A stretch of DNA of 64,000 nucleotides. Source: Oscillospiraceae bacterium (GTDB lineage: Bacteria > Bacillota > Clostridia > Oscillospirales > Ruminococcaceae). The DNA lies in the NCBI GenBank assembly GCA_900770285.1, contig CAAGJO010000003.1:45645-109644 (forward strand), in the 5' to 3' direction. Of the stretch, positions 60,858 to 64,000 are shown piece after piece. The notes under the pieces are model-generated. The model ran no database searches, was not told the origin of the DNA, and saw only the letters and a list, made by a program, of their open reading frames with translations. A program made the position numbers and the translations under genes. The stretch's first letter is position 1. Every line of letters starts with the position of its first letter.

Positions 60858-61337
60858 ATGGATACTTATAGTGTAAAAGAAATAGCTGATATGCTAAATA
60901 CAAATCCAGAAACCGTGAGAAGATGGATTCGCTCAGGTAAGCTTGAAGCAATTCAGGAATCAAGAAAAGGCGGAAATGTAGTAACCAAATCGATGCTTGA
61001 CGCTTTTCTTAAGACCTCTCCAAAGTATGCCGGCATTGCAACTGGTTTGTTAGCTTCACCAGTTGGATTAACAACAGCGACTGCTGCGATTGTGGGAGGA
61101 ATTCTTGCTCAACAGCTTATAAAGAATGATGAAATAAAAAATGCTCACGTAAATACATCAGAAATACGTAAGCTATTGTTATCAAATATACAATCTTCTA
61201 AAGAAAATATTGCAAGGAAAAAGAAGAGTATAAGGCATCTTCAAGAAGAGATTGAAGAAGAACAGCAACGTATTGACGAAGCAGAAAAACTTATAAAAGA
61301 GCTCGATGAAAAGGTTCGAGGTCAAGAGGAGGAATAG
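60858..61337 (+). CDS. HTH/excisionase-type protein with hydrophobic segment and coiled coil
   Basis: 159 residues. Residues 1-45 form a MerR/AlpA-like helix-turn-helix (YSVKEIADMLNTNPETVRRW, then IRSGKLEAI). Residues 58-90 are hydrophobic and Gly/Ala-rich (YAGIATGLLASPVGLTTATAA) and could cross or touch the membrane. Residues 100-159 are a strongly charged coiled coil. A DNA-binding head joined to a membrane segment and a coiled coil is not a normal excisionase layout. The ATG at 60858 has AAGGAGG upstream. The next gene starts 1 base after the stop. Function unknown. Confidence 0.75.
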   Translation: MDTYSVKEIADMLNTNPETVRRWIRSGKLEAIQESRKGGNVVTKSMLDAFLKTSPKYAGIATGLLASPVGLTTATAAIVGGILAQQLIKNDEIKNAHVNTSEIRKLLLSNIQSSKENIARKKKSIRHLQEEIEEEQQRIDEAEKLIKELDEKVRGQEEE

Positions 61338-61338
61338 T

Positions 61339-61650
61339 ATGGCACAGAATTGGGATTACGCAGAATTATCAAAAGCTGCTAAAGCAGCCGGAGGCCCAGA
61401 AAAGTATGTTGATATGCTTGAACAGGTAAGTAAAGATGCCGGAAAAATGGAGATGTTACCTTGGCTTGGAGTAGTGGCAGCAGGAGCTTCGTTATTGACT
61501 GCGGCTACCATTAAAGTAGTTGATTACTTCAAATCTAAAAAGAAGAAAAATGAAGCTGAAATAGCAAAAGCAAAAGAAGAAATCATTAATGGGATTAAGG
61601 ACTATGATGCCGCACATCCAGATGAAGAAGGAGGTAACGAGGATGAGTGA
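61339..61650 (+). CDS. Small single-helix membrane protein, second gene of the operon
   Basis: 103 residues that I do not recognise. A polar helical start (MAQNWDYAELSKAAKAAGG) is followed by one membrane helix (about 36-60: MLPWLGVVAAGASLLTAATI) and a Lys/Glu-rich coiled end. AGAGGAGG is upstream. The next gene's ATGAGTGA overlaps its stop by 8 bases. It may pair with the first protein at the membrane. Confidence 0.7.
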   Translation: MAQNWDYAELSKAAKAAGGPEKYVDMLEQVSKDAGKMEMLPWLGVVAAGASLLTAATIKVVDYFKSKKKKNEAEIAKAKEEIINGIKDYDAAHPDEEGGNEDE

Positions 61651-61825
61651 AAGATTTCCGGGGATTGATTGGTATTGTGACCGTTGTAATGCCTATTTAA
61701 ATGACCAATCGGGATTTGATGACCATCATTATGTATGGAAATGCACCGAGTGTGGTCACAAGAATAGTATTTCCTCTGATGATATTTATGAATCAGAAGA
61801 AGATTTTAGAAACTATAATGATTAA
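61643..61825 (+). CDS. Small double-CxxC zinc-ribbon protein
   Basis: 60 residues. Cys12/Cys15 (YCDRCNAYL) and Cys34/Cys37 (WKCTECGHK) form a zinc ribbon; the end is acidic (SSDDIYESEEDF). It is not secreted. AAGGAGG is 13 bases upstream and GAGG directly before the ATG, and the start overlaps the stop of the preceding gene. A role in binding nucleic acid or protein is likely from the fold; no family is named. Confidence 0.7.
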   Translation: MSERFPGIDWYCDRCNAYLNDQSGFDDHHYVWKCTECGHKNSISSDDIYESEEDFRNYND

Positions 61826-61841
61826 TTTAGGAGGCAAACAA

Positions 61842-61973
61842 ATGACCAGAGAAGAATTGAAAGAACAGATTGATGAGCTAATGAGCCAGTATGCTGATGA
61901 AGAAATTGATGGTGATACATATTCACAAAAAATGATGGAGTTAACCACATCAGCTCAGAACGATAATGACTAA
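61842..61973 (+). CDS. 43-residue acidic helical protein
   Basis: Start MTREELKEQIDELMSQYADEE, one helix and a short acidic tail, similar to small helical proteins seen in mobile elements. GGAGG lies 7 bases before the ATG at 61842. It lies 16 bases after the zinc-ribbon gene. Function unknown. Confidence 0.55.
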   Translation: MTREELKEQIDELMSQYADEEIDGDTYSQKMMELTTSAQNDND

Positions 61974-62010
61974 GCTTGATTATTTGATAATAAGGTAAGG
62001 AGGCGAATCT

Positions 62011-62265
62011 ATGCCCTACAATTACAAAGGGGATTTGTACAAAAGAGAAATCGTAAAAAAATTGCAGGATATGGGGTTGGATGTTAAAAGTGTAAATGCC
62101 CTTAATAAAATCATGGAAAAAATGGGATTGCTTATTCATTACGGTAACGGTTGGGGTACGACTGATGCAGGAGCTAAGTTTTCAATGTGGCATAAAGACG
62201 TATTGAATTCCGACGCATGGCATCCGGAACTTGTTGATGAAATTGCGAAGTTTTTAAAGAATTAA
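62011..62265 (+). CDS. 84-residue protein, last gene of the small-protein operon
   Basis: MPYNYKGDLYKREIVKKLQDMG start; a mixed helix-strand pattern, W-rich C-terminal half (NGWGTTDAGAKFSMWHKD, DAWHPELVDEIAKFL). No family recognised. AAGGAGG lies 8 bases upstream. It is the last gene before a hairpin at 62282-62315. Confidence 0.65.
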   Translation: MPYNYKGDLYKREIVKKLQDMGLDVKSVNALNKIMEKMGLLIHYGNGWGTTDAGAKFSMWHKDVLNSDAWHPELVDEIAKFLKN

Positions 62266-62693
62266 CAATTGGTAAAGAAATGCCTCACCGTTGGCTTCAA
62301 AACCAGTAGTGAGGCGTTCGTGCGTCTAAGGGCATTATCCTTCAGTGTCAATTTTCAATCTGGACTTGAGCCCCACTGCGAAATGGTCACCCCAGCCAGA
62401 GTTTTACCAAGATTTAGTCGAATTCAACAATGTTAGTGCTGGGAGAAGTAGGAGAGGTAACAAGAATTATCTTACCTCTATGAAAAGCTCGAAAACATTC
62501 GGAAAGATAATATTTTGCAAAAGACTGCCCCAGGTTAATAATAAAGCACAATAAACCTTAATACATTCGTGGCATTGCAGAGGTAGAAATCAAGGCATCA
62601 ATCGAAAGGCTGGTGTCTTTTTCTATGCCTAAAATCCGCACATTCGTATCATATAAATTCTTTTGCTACAATGTAGTCAAAGGAGGAAAGATT
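62266..62693. other. Gap with hairpin and possible element edge
   Basis: 428 bases without a supported gene. GCCTCAC (62282-62288) pairs with GTGAGGC (62309-62315), but no T run follows, so it is either a weak terminator or another structured site. A frame at 62345-62554 lacks a ribosome site and was rejected. The right copy of the 14-bp direct repeat lies at 62592-62605. Confidence 0.5.
62592..62605 (+). repeat. Direct repeat, right copy (14 bp)
   Basis: AAGGCATCAATCGA, the same as at 58544-58557, 4048 bases away; followed here by AAGGCTGGTGTC against GCCTGTGGTGTT on the left. Confidence 0.6.
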
Positions 62694-62876
62694 ATGAAAA
62701 CTACATTTTATCTTGCACTTGATGACGGCGAACGCAGTATGATTATCCGTACTCTCAACAGTTTAAGGAACCGACTCGTAGCACAAGGAAAATATACCGA
62801 CGGAGTTGATGATGTTCTCTTAAAGGTCATTGGAGTAAAGAAAAAGAAATTCAAAATCATTTATACGGAGGTTTGA
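62694..62876 (+). CDS. 60-residue mobile-element protein
   Basis: MKTTFYLALDDGERSMIIRT start and a basic end (IGVKKKKFKIIYTEV). I recall similar small proteins next to TnpV genes in conjugative and mobilisable elements of Clostridia; function unknown. AAAGGAGG lies 9 bases before the ATG at 62694. It is 5 bases before tnpV. Confidence 0.65.
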   Translation: MKTTFYLALDDGERSMIIRTLNSLRNRLVAQGKYTDGVDDVLLKVIGVKKKKFKIIYTEV

Positions 62877-62881
62877 TTACA

Positions 62882-63241
62882 ATGAAAGAAATGAATGTGC
62901 ATTATCAAAATCAGGGCAATTATCAACTGCCTTACGTTACTGCCAACGAGCAAAATGAATTGCATATCGGCGTGTGGGCAAACCGCCACAGGCAATATCT
63001 TAAACAACATCATCGCATAAGATATTATAATCTGCTCACATCGGAAAGGCTGTACCCTTACCTTGCGGACATTGAGGAACAGGCACAATCAATGTTTTCA
63101 CAGCTTGTCAAATCGCTTGCCGAAAAGGAAAATGTAACTGAAAAGCTTAAAGCGGATAATCCTATGCTATGGGTGCAGAAGATGAGCAACATTCGTAACA
63201 GAGCAATGGAAGTTGTGAATAGCGAGGTGATTTTTGTATGA
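62882..63241 (+). CDS. tnpV: TnpV-family transposon protein
   Basis: 119 residues. The order LPYVTANEQNELHIGVWANR, QYLKQHHRIRYYNLLTSERLYPYL and LWVQKMSNIRNRAMEVV fits TnpV, a small protein of Clostridial transposons whose role is not known. GGAGG lies 9 bases before the ATG at 62882. Its stop overlaps the start of the lipoprotein by ATGA. Confidence 0.8.
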   Translation: MKEMNVHYQNQGNYQLPYVTANEQNELHIGVWANRHRQYLKQHHRIRYYNLLTSERLYPYLADIEEQAQSMFSQLVKSLAEKENVTEKLKADNPMLWVQKMSNIRNRAMEVVNSEVIFV

Positions 63242-63879
63242 GAAAAATCGCAATATTCACAATGATAGTGACTCTCATTTTTGCTACGGCAGGTTGCACT
63301 GCCCATAGCGAGCCGGATAAAAAAGCTGCTGAAAGTTTATCGAGAGATTTCGTAATTGATACAACGCAAGCGGAAAAATTGTCCGAGAAAACTCAGAACG
63401 AAGCAGTTGAGAAAAGTACATTTGCGGAAGAAACAATACATCCGACTATTGCTGAAACTGATACTGAAAAGGTGTCAAAAGAGCCGTTTTTTTCTCAAAC
63501 CACAACAGTAAATACCGAGCCAAAGCAAAATACTCAAAGGCAAAAGGAAACGCCCAAATGCGAAATATCTGAGCCTGAAATCACAACAAATACTGTTTCG
63601 GAAGTCACAACAGCAGTTGAACAAATTGAAGAATTCGATATATCGTATTGGATTTCTTACGCTCAGGATTACGCTCAAAGTATAGGTTTAACCCTCGATG
63701 AAACTGGTACCGAATGTTGGGATAATCCAATATCCGCTAATGCAAACAACAAAAATATCGGCGCTGATATTGAAAGCAGGTTGAACAGATACAAGAATGT
63801 TGATGGATTTACATCGGTGTGGATATGGGCAGAAAAAATAGCCGATACACAGTATGAACTCTACATCGGATACGCATAA
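63238..63879 (+). CDS. Lipoprotein in a mobile-element unit
   Basis: 213 residues with a type II signal peptide (MRKIAIFTMIVTLIFATAGC; lipobox TAGC with Cys20). A long Thr/Glu/Ser-rich linker (about 24-135) leads to a folded C-terminal domain (WISYAQDYAQSIGLTLDETG, TSVWIWAEKIADTQYELYIGYA). It is coupled to tnpV by a 4-base overlap. I recall related lipoproteins beside TnpV genes; function is unknown. Confidence 0.7.
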   Translation: MRKIAIFTMIVTLIFATAGCTAHSEPDKKAAESLSRDFVIDTTQAEKLSEKTQNEAVEKSTFAEETIHPTIAETDTEKVSKEPFFSQTTTVNTEPKQNTQRQKETPKCEISEPEITTNTVSEVTTAVEQIEEFDISYWISYAQDYAQSIGLTLDETGTECWDNPISANANNKNIGADIESRLNRYKNVDGFTSVWIWAEKIADTQYELYIGYA

Positions 63880-63941
63880 AAATAAGCACGGATTGCAGAA
63901 ATATGCACAAGTCCAGTAAAAACGGACAATAGAAAAAGACA

Positions 63942-63982
63942 CCCCCTTTATGGTAGAATAAAAATAGCTACCGTGAAGGGGG
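63942..63982 (+). promoter_or_regulatory. Hairpin covering the ribosome site of the last gene
   Basis: CCCCCTTTATGGTAG (63942-63956) pairs with CTACCGTGAAGGGGG (63968-63982) with two G-U pairs and an 11-base loop. The 3' arm contains the AGGGGG ribosome site 8 bases before the ATG at 63990, so the stem would hide it. Confidence 0.55.
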
Positions 63983-63989
63983 ATTTTGT

Positions 63990-64000
63990 ATGCCAAGAGA
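63990..64000 (+). CDS. Start of a gene cut by the window end, possibly a transposase
   Basis: ATG CCA AGA GA follows AGGGGG at a good distance. Only MPR is seen. The upstream GTCCAGTAAAAACGGACAAT is reminiscent of insertion-sequence ends and the hairpin over the ribosome site is a known guard of transposase genes, so an IS3-like transposase is possible. Confidence 0.35.

Noticed and set aside
62345..62554. Frame of 69 residues between the small-protein operon and tnpV
   Set aside because: No ribosome site, no hydrophobic or domain pattern; treated as intergenic.
1..64000. CRISPR arrays, tRNA and rRNA genes
   Set aside because: No spaced repeat array was seen and no cloverleaf or rRNA sequence was recognised by eye; a tRNAscan or Infernal run could still find a small RNA.

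Overview
The window looks like a chromosomal segment of a low-GC Gram-positive anaerobe of the class Clostridia, most like Ruminococcus and its relatives (Oscillospiraceae); species is not determined. Reasons: AT-rich sequence with strong AGGAGG ribosome sites and TTGACA-17-TATAAT promoters; a dgt-dnaG-rpoD block; IreB; indirect Asn-tRNA formation through GatCAB; a T-box in front of pheST; a 2[4Fe-4S] ferredoxin; and two spore-cortex enzymes (CwlD and PdaA), which suggest a spore former. No tRNA, rRNA or CRISPR array was seen.

Layout. 1-3.2 kb: the end of a surface-polysaccharide locus (flippase, nitroreductase-like protein, nucleotidyltransferase-fold protein). 3.3-10.4 kb: beta-mannosidase, cwlD, a lysine/alanine-rich DUF6465-type protein next to HU, secDF, ferredoxin. 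10.5-16.6 kb: lysA, then gatC-gatA-gatB, where GatB is fused to a complete archaeal-type aspartyl-tRNA synthetase. 16.7-19.5 kb: copper export (copA with a fused CopZ-like tail, and csoR with its operator). 19.6-29.4 kb: YitT, L31, YigZ, dgt-dnaG-rpoD, a degenerate GH25 protein, pdaA, typA. 29.5-34.8 kb: ABC exporter operon, DUF4317, small proteins. 34.3-41.8 kb: yfcE/NYN/SGNH operon, ireB, pheST with T-box, tcdA. 42-53.3 kb: a teichoic-acid-like or phosphopolymer locus with three CDP-glycerol-transferase-type proteins, a sugar epimerase, a cytidylyltransferase, LicD, a glycosyltransferase and a TagGH-type ABC exporter. Two of these genes carry single-base frameshifts in A tracts. 53.4-58.5 kb: FucO-like dehydrogenase, a CorA-type gene interrupted by a stop, a TIGR04076 protein, an aldo/keto reductase, rlmD.

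58.5-64 kb is accessory DNA. Directly after rlmD, between two copies of a 14-bp direct repeat 4.05 kb apart, lie a toxin-antitoxin pair of the RnlA/RnlB type and an operon of five small proteins that I do not recognise (HTH/membrane/coiled coil, membrane, zinc ribbon, and two others). The RnlA-type HEPN toxin is fused to a viroplasmin + RNase HI module. After the second repeat come TnpV, a lipoprotein and the start of what may be an insertion sequence. The RNase HI-RnlA fusion with RnlB, the adjoining small-protein operon and the GatB-AspRS fusion are the most interesting items.

All functional calls rest on reading the translated sequence and on remembered family signatures; no database search was run.
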